Assembly: GCA_021613335.1 (NCBI GenBank)
Contig: JAJTWR010000236.1
Coordinates: forward strand, 1,484,501 to 1,548,500
Length of the DNA: 64,000 nucleotides
From: Whitmania pigra
Lineage: Eukaryota > Annelida > Clitellata > Hirudinida > Haemopidae
Direction of reading: 5' to 3'
The position numbers and the translations under genes are program-made. Shown here piece by piece: positions 46,677-60,800 of this stretch. Within the stretch, counting starts at the first letter, position 1. Every line of letters begins with the position of its first letter. The notes under the pieces are model-generated. The model was not told where the DNA came from and searched no databases. It saw nothing but the letters and a program-made list of their open reading frames with translations.

Positions 46677-48278
46677 TTAATCAGACTTCAAAATTTTCAG
46701 TGAGAAATCAATGGCATCGTATCCCTGGGTAGTTCGACTGAGGGAGATGACGTCGATATCTTTCCCAACAAATTGGAGGATGTTGCTCTCGTTGATGCCT
46801 CCACTTGCCTCTATTGTCAGTGATGGATATTGCTTCTTAATGCTTGAGGCGGTCTCGTGCAGCAGCTTTTAAAAGTAATCATAACATGATGTAATAGGTA
46901 ACGACAACATTAACATTAAGTGTGGATATTGAAAAATGCTTGTGATATTATTAGTTGTTAATTAAAACCATTTCTCTACTTCAACGGAATTCTGACAACT
47001 GTTTAAAATCAATCGTTTTGCCAAATTATAAAAAAATAAATATTTAATAAACATCTGCAACCATGTTAGTGAAATCTCTATTGGAATAAAACAGAACATT
47101 AAAGATCTAGTAGAGTTCAAGGCACGTAGAAAATAAATCTAGAGCTTCTCGAGGTCATTTCCAAGGAAGTTCAAACCTGAGGAATAAAGTTGTCGAGCAT
47201 GACGATGTCGCAGCCCGCCTCAGCTGCTTCGAGTCCTTCCTCGAGTGACCTGCACTCAACCTCTATTTTCAGGCTGAAGCCCCCAACAGACCTGGCATCT
47301 TTTACCACCTGGAGGATTTAAAAGTACAATCTTGAAGTAATTTTCAGAAATTTTGTGGATTAACATGGATAATTAATTAATTAATTAATATAGATATGAC
47401 ATATTTTTATGGTTCTGCTATTCATAGTCAATGAATAAGCTTATATAATTGAAGAACAAAATGATCTTTAGCTAATATTATTTTCTAAAAGGAAGCTAGT
47501 ATGATATCCCAATCATTAATAAAATTCAACAATTTTATACAATTCAATTAAATAGAATTTAATATAATAGAAACAGTAGTTATATTATTTTATCATACAA
47601 AATCCATATGTAAGTTGTTCAATTACCTGTGTGATGCTTCCTGCAGACCAAATGTGATTGTCCTTGAGCATGATCATGGAGGAGAGGTCGTATCGATGAG
47701 TTGCAAGCCCTCCAACCAGAAGGGCATATTTCTCAACAATCCTGAACCCTGGAGTGGTTTTTCTTGTTCCAGCAATTTCGCCATGCCAGGGAGCTCCAGT
47801 TTCTTCGATTACATGATTTGAAACCAATTTGTTTAGTTTCCTTCCATAGGTTGCTATCCCACTGGCACGAGTCACACAATTCAATGCTATCCTTTCTCCC
47901 AGTAAAATATTCCTCACTCTGCCTGTTACAGTTGCCACCTTTGTGTATGGCTGCAAATCATCTCCTTCTTGGGCCTAAGACATGAACGACGTTAAAATAC
48001 AGATGTTAGATTACCCAATAATTTAAAAGTGATATGATACTCACGTGCCAGTCTATGGTGCAATCTAACGTTTTGAAAACTTCTTCGAAGAAAGGAAGGC
48101 CGGCAAGCACGCCTTCACCTTTGCACAACAAGAACGCCTTCTCGACCTTCTCTCCGACCACAAATCCACCATAATCAAAGTTCGGTGTGTCCTCCTTGAG
48201 CCATTCATTTACAGTTTCTCTCAAACGAATAGGATGCAACAAATGACTTAGATTCAGATTCTGCCTGCGAGAATCCAT
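46677..48278 (-). CDS. QPRT: Quinolinate phosphoribosyltransferase (nicotinate-nucleotide pyrophosphorylase)
   Basis: Four exons: 48278-48045, 47974-47627, 47308-47177, 46865-46677; 300 residues (human 297), all joined in phase 0. Family motifs: [102 protein letters not shown] and EASGGIN. The substrate-binding basic residues of TRKTTPG, THRYDL and MLKDNH are present, so activity is expected. It converts quinolinate and PRPP to nicotinate mononucleotide, CO2 and pyrophosphate, linking tryptophan breakdown to NAD. It would be a homo-oligomeric cytosolic enzyme. Confidence 0.96.
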
Positions 48279-49033
48279 TCTCGCTCTTAGTCACAATAAC
48301 CGGGACCAGTAAATCACTAAAACAAGACTCGAAACTCATAGCGAGAAACGTCAGCCCCAAACAAATTCGATGAATTGAATTAGTTGAAGGACCATTTAAA
48401 TGTGGATTTGCATTATTAGTGCAGCTCATGAGCTATTCCTTTTAATTCTTACAGATTGAATCATCATTCGAGTCATAATATTTTGTATTAAATAGTTATT
48501 TCGGTTCAGTAGAGCAACCAATTAGGAGTATCGCGAGATTGTGACCTTCGCTCTTTGGAACGTGCTGTCAGTCTTTATTGGCTCCATTTCGCCAAACAGC
48601 AGACTCTCCAAAGTAATATGAATTCGACACTATGTCACATCTTCAACTACACACAAAGCATGGAAAGCTGAAGAAATGCAGGCAAACATTTTAAAACATT
48701 TATTTTCAACAGCAGACCAGCTTAATTAAAACACATTCTACCCAACTTTGACAACATTGGTGTAACGCTACTAAAACCTACCTCTAGGGCCTAAACATAT
48801 TTTGGATTTACATCCAACAAAATGGTTCAAAAATGGTAAAACTGAACAAAACAAAGCTTAAACAATCAAAGGACACTTTAATCTGATAACTGAGCCGCAC
48901 TTTCAGGCTCCAAATTGATAAGATTTGTTGTGCTCATAGCAATCAAAGATGTCTCTAATACTAAACGAAGTGATTCAAATAAAAAAAATGATGCTAAGAA
49001 GTTGCAATTTGTCATTCTCTCATCCATTGTCTT
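48279..49033. other. Spacer between QPRT and GST-F
   Basis: No exon recognised; presumably contains the QPRT promoter on the minus strand. Confidence 0.5.
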
Positions 49034-50415
49034 CTAAACATTGAGCACCTCCTTGACACAGGCCACATACTCCTCTGAATTTTTGGGCTTTCTTGTCTCT
49101 TTTGAGTATTTATCAAAAAAGGGAAGTTGGCACACGGTCTTCAGAAACATCTGAAACGAGCAAATAGACTTGTTTGTACACAGTGTTTTGTTACTTACTT
49201 CAATCTAGCCTAGCATGACCGGAAATTAAACATGGTACAATGCCAGCCATGCCCATCAGATATCATAGATAAAATTTTAACCCATACATTTACACAGAAA
49301 TGAACAAATTCATCGTTCATTACCTCAATCTCAGGAAAGTCTTCAAAGACCTCAGGCTCATAGTAATCCTTTATGGCCAGAAGAGCTTCAAGCAATCCAA
49401 TGTCAGCAAAAGTTAGAGAATTTCCTACAAGGTAGCCATTGCTACCGTTGTCTTTGAGTATCTGCAATGATTGCAATACAAGTTAATACAAGAGATACTA
49501 AGAAACCTTTAAGTCATTTTTTAATTTTGAATAGAAAAATCCCAATTAGTATACAAAAGAAAGAAATAAGCTTCATTAAGACAAGAGCCTCTATTTAAAT
49601 CAATCATTCTTGTAGTGAGTTTTAACAATGCAAGAGAAATGTTGCAAATTGATCAGAACCAACCTGTTCAAATAATGGCAAATATTTTGCCACAGTGTCT
49701 GCTGTTTTCTCCTTGACTTTGTCTAGTGGAAAGAAAAAGCCTGCAGGCAAGAATGCTGTGTAAAAGTCTCTGGTTCCCTCATAGACAGCATCCACTCTGC
49801 AGTTACAAGTACATGTGGAATGCTTATAACTTCAATCATGGACTATTTATTGTGAACTTAGAAAATGAGTTACGATCAAAAGCCATCAATTAATTATTTT
49901 GTAATAATCCCTAAATATCTTTTACTTGGTTCTCTCATCTTCACTTTTACCATACAGACTGTGAGCTCTTGCAAGATGCCTCACAATAGCATTTGTCTGG
50001 ACCAAATTCTTGCCATCAATTTTAAGAAGAGGCACTTGTCCAAATGTCAGTCCTGAAAAAATGAAATGAAAAGTATCACTTTTGTCTGACCCTACATATA
50101 TAAAAGACCCTACATAGATACAACATGTTTATACTAGTCGAACAAAGGAATTTTTATAAATGATCTTCTTACCCTTCTTTAAATCAAGAAACTGCTCTCT
50201 TGTCTTGATGGGAACTTCTTTGAACTATGATATATAATATGAATTAATTTTAAGTTGAGATCTTAATAAAAGTTTAAACTGTAAATAATGTTATTGAGAA
50301 AAACTATCAAATCGTGCAATGAATGTACCTCTAACGAACATGCACTCAACAGCAGTCTGACAATCTCTGCGCGTCCCCTTCCCTCAAAATAAACTAATTC
50401 AGGTACAGCAGACAT
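49034..50415 (-). CDS. Alpha-like cytosolic glutathione S-transferase, copy F
   Basis: Six exons: 50415-50329, 50224-50173, 50052-49926, 49796-49664, 49461-49324, 49150-49034; 217 residues. It starts MSAVPELVYFEGRGRAEIVR (Tyr at residue 9, one extra codon compared with A-D), then FKEVPIKTREQFLDL, GLTFGQVPLLKI, VQTNAIVRHLARAHSLYG, and YLVGNSLTFADIGLLEALLAI in the helical domain. Exon sizes and phases equal those of the main cluster 13 kb away, so it is an outlying member of the same tandem family, separated by the receptor, BCKDK-like and QPRT genes. The glutathione-binding Gln-(Ser/Thr) pair is conserved. Confidence 0.93.
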
Positions 50416-51217
50416 ACTTTGAGATGAATTTAAACAGAATCGTCAATAATGACTATTTCAATCGACTCTTATCGAAGAACCAATCGAAGGCCGAACTTTG
50501 AAACGTACTGGTTCGTCTTCAAACAGACGAGTTCAAAGATGTTTGATTAAAATTAGATTACAGTTCATTATTGCGTCAATTGATTCGTGAGTAAATTTAT
50601 TTTATTCCAAAACGTAGGAATAAAGACAAATATTTTTAAGGGTCTATATACCCCTTTTGACTACTTTGAGTGGAACGATATTTAAAGACCTTTTTTGGAG
50701 AGAGCAGGAAGATTTTTCATTCTTAAAATATGATACTTTTTGAAAATGACAAGCAAAAATGGCTGTTAATTAGGTTCGATAGAACCTCCATGCACTTGTT
50801 TCATATGTGAGCTATAAATTTTGTTAAGCTCAACCTTCTCAAAATTAGATGGCCACTTTTTCTTGTCACTTAATGCTACATACAAATTGAGAAGTTATGA
50901 CTTTAGCGCATGGAAAATCAAATTATGCTCTAAGGTTTTTTCCACCAGCAGACTGTCACTATCTTACTGCAATCTACTGTCATCAGCTTTTTTTAGTTTT
51001 TACTCAATTTAAATTAATTTTATAAAATGATTTAATTTATATGCCAAACTGATTATTAAATCATTTTAAATTCTAAGATAATTAATTTCTGGCTATGAGG
51101 CCTATTTAGCTTTTCGTGTGTCGTCTGAATTGTGCCGGGCCGGCATTTTTTTCAGATTTTGATGCTAGGGCGTGTTTTTAAGATTAATTTAAATGAAATG
51201 TCACATTAAGAATAATG
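50416..51217. other. Head-to-head spacer between GST-F and MCCC2
   Basis: About 800 bp; no exon seen. The small plus-strand open frame 50821-51012 resembles no family. Confidence 0.5.
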
Positions 51218-52492
51218 ATGAAGAAATTAATTAGACAACCACATTTTTTACGCCTCCTGAACAGATATTACCATTCTGACAATGTCGTTCGGATAGGGTC
51301 AACACCAGATTTTTCTTCTAAGGAATATAAGGTTAATCATTGTTAATATTTAACATTTAAATACAGAAATGTTGCTAGTATCTTTAGCTTAACTGGCTTG
51401 TCGAACCTGCACTTTAATGCTACAAGCCTTTACATGTACATGTACATGTACATGTAAGACGGTAACATGTACATTCAAATCATATTTATTAAAGGAAAAT
51501 TATGATCACATGAAGACTCTCGTCGATGACTTGAAGAAGGAAGTGGACCAAATTGCTTTAGGTTGACTAACTTATAATTCACTGATTCAGGTCCTTAAAG
51601 CAGACGATGTTAAGCATTGCTTTTTCTAAGGTGGAGGAGAGAAAGCTCGGAAACTGCACCTCTCTAGAAATAAGCTGCTGGTCAGGGACAGGGTGGACAG
51701 GCTTCTAGATCCTGGGTTAGTCTCACTTGATATTCTCTCTTCTGCTTATTATGGAAAAGGGGTTCTTTTTTTGCTGAGTTTATGAGGTATGATAATTTTA
51801 TCTTCAGTTATTTCTTTTCGTGTATTTTCTTGAATTCTGCAAGAAGCATCATCAATAATGGAATAATATTAAAATGTAAAATATTCTTAAAAATGTAACT
51901 TTAATTATTTAACTTTTTATTGTTTTCTTTCAGGTCTCCTTTCCTTGAATTTTCTCAGTTTGCAGGTTACCAGATGTATGGAGAGGATGTCGTTCCAGCA
52001 GGTGGAATAATCACCGGGATTGGAAGAGTTTCAGGGTAACTGTTCGGGCCTAACTGATGAAAGCATGTCGTATTCGATATTATTTTATTAAAACATTATT
52101 ACCTATATATAACGATACATGTATTTTGTCTTTTAAACTTTGCGACGTGACATTTAGAAGTAGAAATGCTTTAAATGTTTTCGTTTGTAATACATTTTGA
52201 GCCCTATTGGTCAACTGTGAGGGACCAAAATTCTTTTTTCTTTAGGGTTGAATGCGTGATAGTGGCCAACGACCCCACAGTCAAGGGGGGTACTTATTAT
52301 CCCATCACAGTCAAGAAGCACCTCAGGGCACAGGAGATCGCCCAGGACAACAGACTGCCCTGCATTTACTTGGGTGATGTTTGGTTTTGTGTTTGATATT
52401 TTTCCACTTTATTTATTTGATGATTTGCAATTAAAATTTTAATTACTGTTATTATTATTATTATTATTATTATAATTATTATTATTGTTATA

Positions 52493-52527
<35 letters not shown>

Positions 52528-55500
52528 CCAGTACACATGAGTTCCATTCGTTAATTATTCATTATTCTTCACCATTATCATGCATAGCAGTCTTTTATCG
52601 TCGCTTGTCGTAGAAGCCATGACAATGACGATCATTATCATTTAATATCTGAAGCAATATTTAATAACTTGACGGAATTAAAACTTAATGACTCAAAGTA
52701 TTAATCATCGTTCAACGAATTGTGTATCATTATCATAATTCACCTCCAGTCGACTCAGGCGGAGCCTACCTCCCCCTACAGGACGACGTCTTCCCTGACA
52801 AATTCCACTTCGGTCGAATCTTCTACAACCAGGCTCGCATGTCCTCCACGGGCATCTCTCAGATCGCCGTGGTGATGGGGAGTTGCACGGCCGGGGGGGC
52901 CTACGTGCCCTCCATGGCAGACGAGAGCGTCATCGTTCGGAGGCAGGGTACGGTCTTCCTGGCTGGACCTCCTCTGGTGAGCGTTGTTGAAGTTTCGATG
53001 ACGTTTAATGTTATCGTAATAATGGTTATTTGGTCAGTGAGGATTATTATTTTAAATGGCTAGCATTGTTGAACTAATTTGTTCGATTTCAAACCCTGCA
53101 CAGGTAAAGGCAGCCACAGGGGAAGAGGTGTCGGCCGAGGATTTGGGAGGAGCGGACCTACATTGCAGGTAAGTAATGGAATGTGATTGGATAATTAATC
53201 ATGTTACTAAGCCAATGAATGTCAAATGAATTGACCGTTATTAGAGATGATTTAATGAGGGACAAACGTAGCTTAATGAGAGTTTCCGGTTGGATTATAG
53301 CATAGTTGTAGATACATCATCATCATCGTCGTCGTCGTCATCATCATTATCGTCATCATCATTATCATCATCATCAGTTGATGTGATGAGGATTTGAGGG
53401 TAAATTCAGTGCTTGACCTTTCAATTCTTTACCTGTACAACATCAGGAGGTCAGGTGTGACTGATTACTACGCCCTCGATGATGAGCATGCTCTACACCT
53501 GGCCAGAAGGTGTGTCAAGAATTTGAATCATCATAAGCCTCAGGTGAGGGTAACACATCTGATTGGATGAGCTGAGATGATTGCAAATATGTATAGAAAG
53601 TTTATGTGGAGATGTTGAGTCTAGCCACTGATTAAATAAAGTTATTATGGCTATAATGATATAATAATGATGATGATAATAATAATAATAACAACAATGA
53701 TTATGATAATAATAACAGTTATATTAAATAGTAACTATTTGTTTGACGGTTAACAATTATAACTAATAACACAGGTTACCTGTTATGAACCTGTTGACCC
53801 CTTGTTTGACCCTGAGGAAATCTATGGTATTGTAGGAGGAAACCTGAAGAGGCCTTATGATGTCAGAGAGGTATGGAGGAGCTCGAATAATTTAGTCTGA
53901 TTTTATAATTTGCCTGCTCCAATTAATTAGGCTAATATACCTAATTGATTATTCATGTTGCCGTTCGACAGGTCATTGCGAGGATTGTGGACGGGAGCGA
54001 GTTCGACGAATTCAAGGCTCTTTATGGGGAAACTCTTGTCACAGGTTGGTCGGGGGATGACTCGGTTTCATTTGTTTTACGCAACGTGATTGGAGGATTC
54101 CATTGAATATTATTGATTTATTTCCAACTAATCCTCCTATTGGTCGGGCTTACAGCCCCCAATCAGATTGCAATTATTTTTGGATCACGTTAAACATATC
54201 ATTAATTCATATTTTGCATGAAAATGATGTACTCAATCACGTGATGCGTCGTTTGTCGTTGCAGGGTTTGCTCGAATTTGGGGATACCCAGTCGGCATCT
54301 TGGCCAACAACGGTGTTCTCTTCTCCGAATCTGCCCTCAAGGTAATCAGACTGGTGGTCATTCGATTTAGATTTGCTTGTTCTGAATGTGAAATTAATGT
54401 TAAAATGAATTCTGTATTGTAGGATTGTTTATCTTGTGATGATCATGTGATGAGGGATGTGGAGATCACTGTTACACATGTCAATTATAGTAATGATAGA
54501 AACATGATGATGATGATGACGCCGACGGTGGTGGTGGTGATGGTGGTAATGGTGATGATGGTAATGGTGATGGTGGTAATGGTGATGATGGTAATGGTCA
54601 AGTTTGAAGTTTTAAATAAATCGCAGGGGGCACATTTTGTTCAACTGTGCAGTCAACGAGGCATTCCTCTGCTCTTCCTCCAAAACATTACAGGTGACGT
54701 CATCATCATCGTCATCATAATCATCAATAAAAAATAAAAATGTTCAAATCAATTGATGTCAAAAATATCAATTCTATTATTCGAGTTTTGCATTAATTAT
54801 TAATTAGAAGCTTAATTATTTATTCGAAGGTTTCATGATCGGCAAAGAGGCAGAAGCCGGAGGCATAGCGAAGGACGGTGCAAAGATGGTGACCGCTGTA
54901 TCCTGTTCCAACGTCCCCAAGATCTCGGTCCTAATCGGTGGTTCGTACGGGGCCGGTAACTACGGCATGTGCGGGAGGGCCTTTGGGTTAGTGCTTCATC
55001 AAGAATGATTTTTTACGTTCACGAATAGGACTATGATAATGTCAATGCTACTTACTTCTCCAAATAGTTAACGAGTTGCCATTTACTTGGTATTATTACT
55101 TAATCTCAATTTGTTAACATTTGCAGTCCTCGCTTCATGTACATGTGGCCAAACAGTAGGATGTCCGTCATGGGGGGCGAACAGGCCGCCAATGTCTTGG
55201 CAACCGTTGCCAAGGACCAGCGAAAACGACAAGGAAAGGAGGTGAGTGAGTCAGCACAGCCAGCTGGAAGTGCATGAGAACATAGTTTGTCAATTAATTT
55301 TATTTATTCTATAAAAATAGTTTTATTATCTGAAAATAATATTATTAACCAAAATGATTTAATTTTCATTGCAAAAGTTAAGTGAAGAGGAGGAGAAAGG
55401 AATCAGGGAACCAATCCTGGAAAAGTACGAGAGGGAGGGTCATCCGTACTATGCCGGAGCTAGGTGGGTTCATTGATGTCTTTGCCACCGTTGTTGTTAT

Positions 55501-55777
55501 TTGTTATTGTTATTGTCGTTGTTATTATTATTATTAATTATTATTAAACTTATTGTCACTACAATTTATGATATTAACACTTATTGTTGTTACCACTTGT
55601 CGCTTGTTCACCTGAGTGAATATTATCCTTCTTAAGCTCCTGAATGCATGATTATTCAGGTTGTGGAACGATGCCATAATTGATCCAAAGGACACGCGCC
55701 TGGTGCTCGGACTCAGTCTCAGTGCTGCTTTTAACCAGCCAATCGAACCCACGACCTTTGGGGTTTTCAGGATGTGA
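51218..55777 (+). CDS. MCCC2: Methylcrotonoyl-CoA carboxylase beta subunit, mitochondrial
   Basis: Sixteen exons: 51218-51331, 51495-51561, 51631-51715, 51934-52035, 52246-52373, 52750-52976, 53104-53168, 53447-53543, 53775-53870, 53972-54044, 54265-54341, 54627-54693, 54830-54986, 55127-55241, 55378-55463, 55660-55777; 557 residues (human 563), every phase consistent. A basic presequence ([20 protein letters not shown]) is followed by the carboxyltransferase domain: [124 protein letters not shown] and [18 protein letters not shown]. It ends FGVFRM like the human enzyme. It transfers carboxyl from biotin on the alpha subunit to 3-methylcrotonyl-CoA in leucine breakdown. Confidence 0.97.
51431..51456. 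repeat. (TACATG)n self-complementary run in MCCC2 intron 1
   Basis: Four TACATG units plus TA form a perfect inverted repeat, followed 9 bp later by another ACATGTACAT. It can form a hairpin in the first intron. Confidence 0.85.
52448..52528. repeat. (ATT)n microsatellite in MCCC2 intron
   Basis: About 80 bp of ATT repeats with a few interruptions, in the intron between exons 52246-52373 and 52750-52976. An ATC/GTC run lies at about 53316-53380 and an ATG/GGT-rich stretch at 54503-54600. Confidence 0.9.
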
Positions 55778-56033
55778 TTGGCTGTTGATGGACTATGATG
55801 CGATATCATTGGTCAAGTTGATGCATTCGTTGGTCCACATATCAAGGCTTTTTTTTAAATTGAATTCTAATGATTGAAATTATTTTGGCAGTTTTTCATA
55901 TTTTGTGCCTTATCAACTGATCATGTTCATTGTAGATCATATTGTATCAGTACTTTGTTTATGGATTTCCTGGGTGTGCCTTAGAACATTCGGAATCACT
56001 TCAGTTTGCATTGAACTGTGATAGTAGCAGCAT

Positions 56034-56039
56034 AATAAA
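56034..56039 (+). terminator. Candidate polyadenylation signal of MCCC2
   Basis: AATAAA 257 bases after the stop; sequence match only. Confidence 0.45.
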
Positions 56040-56200
56040 TAAGCCTTTATTTTTCAGAAACACAATCACAAGTTGATTTACTTTTAATTGTTCTTAATTG
56101 AAATGTGTTATATTATGTTATGTCAAGTCATTGCATACTCATCATAGTCTTCACATTCACAGTGATGGAGAAGAAAAGAAACAAATCCTGTCGTTCCAAT

Positions 56201-56328
56201 AACCATTACATTAATAATATTATACTAATAACAACCATTATATTAATAATATTATACTAATAACAACCATTATATTAATAATATTATACTAATAACAACC
56301 ATTATATTAATAGAATTATATTGCTAAC
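56201..56328. repeat. 32-bp minisatellite, four units
   Basis: Units begin AACCATTA at 56201, 56233, 56265 and 56297; the period is exactly 32 bp and the sequence is almost identical in the middle copies. It lies 3' of MCCC2. Confidence 0.92.
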
Positions 56329-57440
56329 AGCCATTGTTAATTGCAACCATGTTTGATTGATTCTTTGTTTCTGATTGCACTATTCTTGTGATTGTTGCTT
56401 ACTGTACTGTGAACTAAACAACTCCTTCCTCAAAAAAATTGTGTCAGTCGTTTCATTGTAGCTGTTTCATTTCCTGAACCAAGAGTTGATAGTGAGGGTT
56501 TGTTTGTTAATTAAAAATATTTTATTTATCTTCTGATCATGTAATCAAGTTGCTTACTGATTGAGGTAATTATCAATTTTGTTCTACCATGGTACTCTCT
56601 GCTCATGAGTCGATCTTAAATACTCTGACTGGATTTCCAGAAGTCGTTTTAAAGCGCTTAATTTATTTTTTAATTAATTAGATTTAATTAATTTATTTTT
56701 CAGCTGGTAATTTAATTTATCAAATGAAGACAACCATGTTCCATGCTTCTTAACTTCTCCACATGTTTTAGTGGAATTCACGAGTTCATGAGGATGAAAT
56801 TGACAGGAACAACAGCGCAACACACAATTAATGTTTCAACAGCAATGGTAATAATTAGTTGCTAGAGCTAAAGATATGAAGAAATATTGGACATTGTACC
56901 CAAAACAATTTCCCCAAGAGATGATATAAATAAATCGAGAATTGAATGATACGATTGAAAATTGATACAATGATATGTTTGCGAGGTGAGGTATTGAGGC
57001 TGATTGTGTGTTTGGCCCCTCCTTTCAGTGGCCTGTTTTACATGAACAAAGTATACAGACTCACACAACCATCTGAATAGAATTAAAACAATTTTGCATA
57101 ACTCATTTACCAAAAGTCATTCAAAATGAGGGCAAGGTCAGGTGCACGAATACAGTTGGTTGTCGTTAACATGTTAATGAAAATCAAACCGAGGTACTGT
57201 TACGAGTGAATTTGACGAGTTGTCGTCGTTGCCAAAGAATTTCGAGCTGCTGCCATAGAAAACTAACGAGAAAAATACGTCATGCAAAGCATAATGAATA
57301 AAGTGAAAAATTATTTTCAGATCGTTCCTAAATAGTTTTTGAAATAAAAAAATGCTAAAATTTAAAGGCCTTTGATGGATAAATCAGATCACCAGTGAGT
57401 ATTGGGTTAATGGTTATTATTATTATTATTGTTTTTATTT

Positions 57441-57713
57441 TCAAGGATCGTAAGACAAAACTGGCAAGAGCCATCTTTCAATCTGCTCAAACTCCACATT
57501 CTTTCTGGAGGCATAATCTTGTATCTGATCACAAATAAATAGAATATTTACACAAATAAGCATATGCTCTGAGCTAGCTTGGATGAGTGAGCGAGTGATA
57601 ACATAAGATCAAGTATGAATTACTCGAGATATACTCCTCATTACTCATGCTGGCAATTTATCATGGCTCCACTGAATATTTAACCAATACATCAATCAAT
57701 AGACCAAAATAGC

Positions 57714-57803
<90 letters not shown>

Positions 57804-60800
57804 ATCATCGAACCTGTTCTCTGGTTATCTTTCCAGTGCTGAAGTAGACCGATTTAGGATGCGAGAAATAGAGGCCGCAAACTGAAGCGGCTGGCATCAT
57901 AGCCAGCGATTCCGTGAGTCTGATGCCCACGGAGTCAGGTCTCAGTAGCTTCCACATGGTCTCCTTCTCCGTGTGGTCGGGTTGACTAGGGTAGCCGGGA
58001 GCGGGACGAATGCCCTGTAGGGGTGGAAATGTAATTAATTGGGAAATTAAATGTTGATTAATGTTAACAATGCTCATCTAACTTCATAAATAAACTTATC
58101 ATCACCACTGACGTTATTCTTATTAGTGTTATTATTAATGTTAATATTATTATTTTTTATGCTTACCCAGTATAAATATTAGATACAAATATTTGGTAGA
58201 AATATTAAATATTATTATTATTATCAGAATTAAACATTCAAACATCCAACGAACCTGATATTTAATTTGGTGCATTTCACTGGCATTGAGGTTTTCACCC
58301 TTGCAATAGCCCCAGAGTTCCTTCCTCACCTTCTCGTGCAGTTCCTCTGCAAAAGCCTGGAGTAAAAAATCTTCAGTTTCAGAATTCTTTTTTTATTGCT
58401 GGCAATTTTCGTTATTTTGTAATGCACATATGTAAATGAGATGTCGACATTAGCTAGAATCGATGTGGCCCTCCATAGAAAATGTTTGTCCACCCCTAAG
58501 CTGGATCATTCCACCATCATAACGTCACCAACACCACCATCATTATCATCACCACTGCTAACCTCAGCCAATCTGTCAGCCAGAGCTTTAACCATGATGA
58601 CGTTGTAATCGTCATAAGGTCCATATCTGAATAAATATAATGTCGTCATCATTTCCTAGTCACATTCCATTTTATTGTTGTTTTTTTCATTTACCATAAT
58701 TTCATAACCATTAGTCTAATCTAATCATATAATTAACATCACTATCATCACCAAACCTCCGCCTCGAGAAGCACACTTACGTCTCCGCCAGTTCGTTGGC
58801 ATTGAGGCAGCTGACCGCAAACATCCCGATGTAATCTTCGAGCCCCGTCGATTCGGGAGCGATGAAGTCCGACAGGCAGTGGTGGGGCTCTTCAGGGTTG
58901 GTTTCCTTCTCAGTCTGTCGACCAATCAGTTGATGATCAATTTGTTTGTTTATTTGATTATAGTCCTTTTCATAACTAAGATGATTTGGACTTTTGATGA
59001 TCAATCATTATGCAGTCAATATGTATTCATTAACCGGTCGTTATGTTTTCATTATGCATTCATCGAGTAGTCATTAAGTAGACATTATGTATTCTACAAT
59101 TAAAAGAGAACAAAACCCAAAATTAATTTCATCATCATTATCATCATGAATATCATCATCATCATCATCATCATCATCACCTACCTGCTGCCGTATTCCA
59201 TAGAGCGTGGCTATGTGGTTGTCTTGGCGATCGAACAGCTTGACGTCGTCCCCGACACTCGCTGCCCTCCAGAACCCAACGACCCCATTGCACCTGAGCA
59301 GGTGCTTGTTGCGGATGTTCATCAGCATCGTCTGCGCCTCGTCGAACAACTTCTTTGCCTCTCGACCTGTCGTCATGGCGATCGCGAGTTAATCTTTAAG
59401 AGATCGATTATTGATATTTTTAATTGTTAAGAGTTATTAATAGATGTGTTGCTCATCAACTGAGGTTAAGGATGGTTATGTGATTAGTAATTATTATTTA
59501 TTTAGTAACTGGTATTTTTCAAGGCATCAATAAGCACCATCACCATCGTTGTCATGTAACGAACCATCACTCTGACGTGCTACTACCCCCAACCGTTAGA
59601 CCAGCAACAGAGGCCCTGTAACCCACCCACAGTCGGATCGTTGAAGATCTTCGGGTACCCCCTGTTGGGGTACTTGCCCCTGATCTGCCAAACGTTGAAG
59701 AATTCCTTCCAATCGATCTTGGGGATGATCTTCTGCAAGTCGTAATCCTCGAACTCTTCTCTGCCCAGGAAAGAAGGTCGACCTGAGGAAAGGTCAAAGT
59801 TGAAAGGTCATCACATGCAGGATGGTTTTGAAAAATAGATATTCATTGAATAGATATATGTCTCCTTTGATAGGTTTAGTTAGGCTGAGAATAATAAGAA
59901 TATTAATAATAATAACAATAATAGTATTATTGGATCTATTAAGATGTGTTTATTTTCATAAATCAGCTAATGTAATTAGTATTCTAATAATATTAAATTG
60001 GTTCTGAGTTGAATATTTTATGTTAATTATTAATCGTATAAACTGACACATTGGCGGTTCGAGTTTCCAGTTGATCTTCAGCTTCTTCTGCCTGGATGAC
60101 TCCAACGAGAGGTAACTCCGATCCTTTGGGTAAAAGTAAACGTGTCAACCACATCTATTATCAGTTAATCATAATCACATTAAACGCATATATACATATA
60201 TTAACTATGTATTATTTATTATGTTAATCATAATAAGTTAATCTTAATCACAGTTAATTTAATAATATGCTAATCACCTTGAGTGACTCGTAGTGCTCCT
60301 CCCTGAGCTCCTCATATTCCTCTGCTACCTCCTCAATGAACTCGACCTTCTTCGAAGGATCCATGAACGATCCACACTGAACAACATCAACGATAAATAA
60401 ATAATTATTATTTGGTAATGCTACAACTAATTAATTAATGCCATAACTCGATGATGACAATAATGTTATAATTAATCGTTAAAACTAAAACATTGAGTGA
60501 GATAGATATAAAAACAATTCTCCAGCAATCATTTCATTTCTCAAAAGTCATTTATTAAAACCTCTCCAAAGAATTCATGACAACAATGACTTACCACAAC
60601 AACTATGACTCACCACAACAACTAAGGCCCATCACAACAACAATGACTTACTACAACAACTACAATTCACCACAACAATGACTCACATAACTACGACTCA
60701 TCACAACAATGATGACTTACCATAACAACTATGACTCATCACAACAACAGTTACGACTCACCGCAACGATGACTTACCACAACAACACTCTTGGAGGCAT

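Larger units (their letters stand above)
55778..57440. other. Convergent spacer between MCCC2 and MTR
   Basis: Apart from the polyadenylation signal and the 32-bp minisatellite I see no gene here. Confidence 0.55.

Noticed and set aside
56201..56328. CRISPR-like array
   Set aside because: Units are contiguous with no spacers, in a eukaryotic genome; it is a minisatellite.
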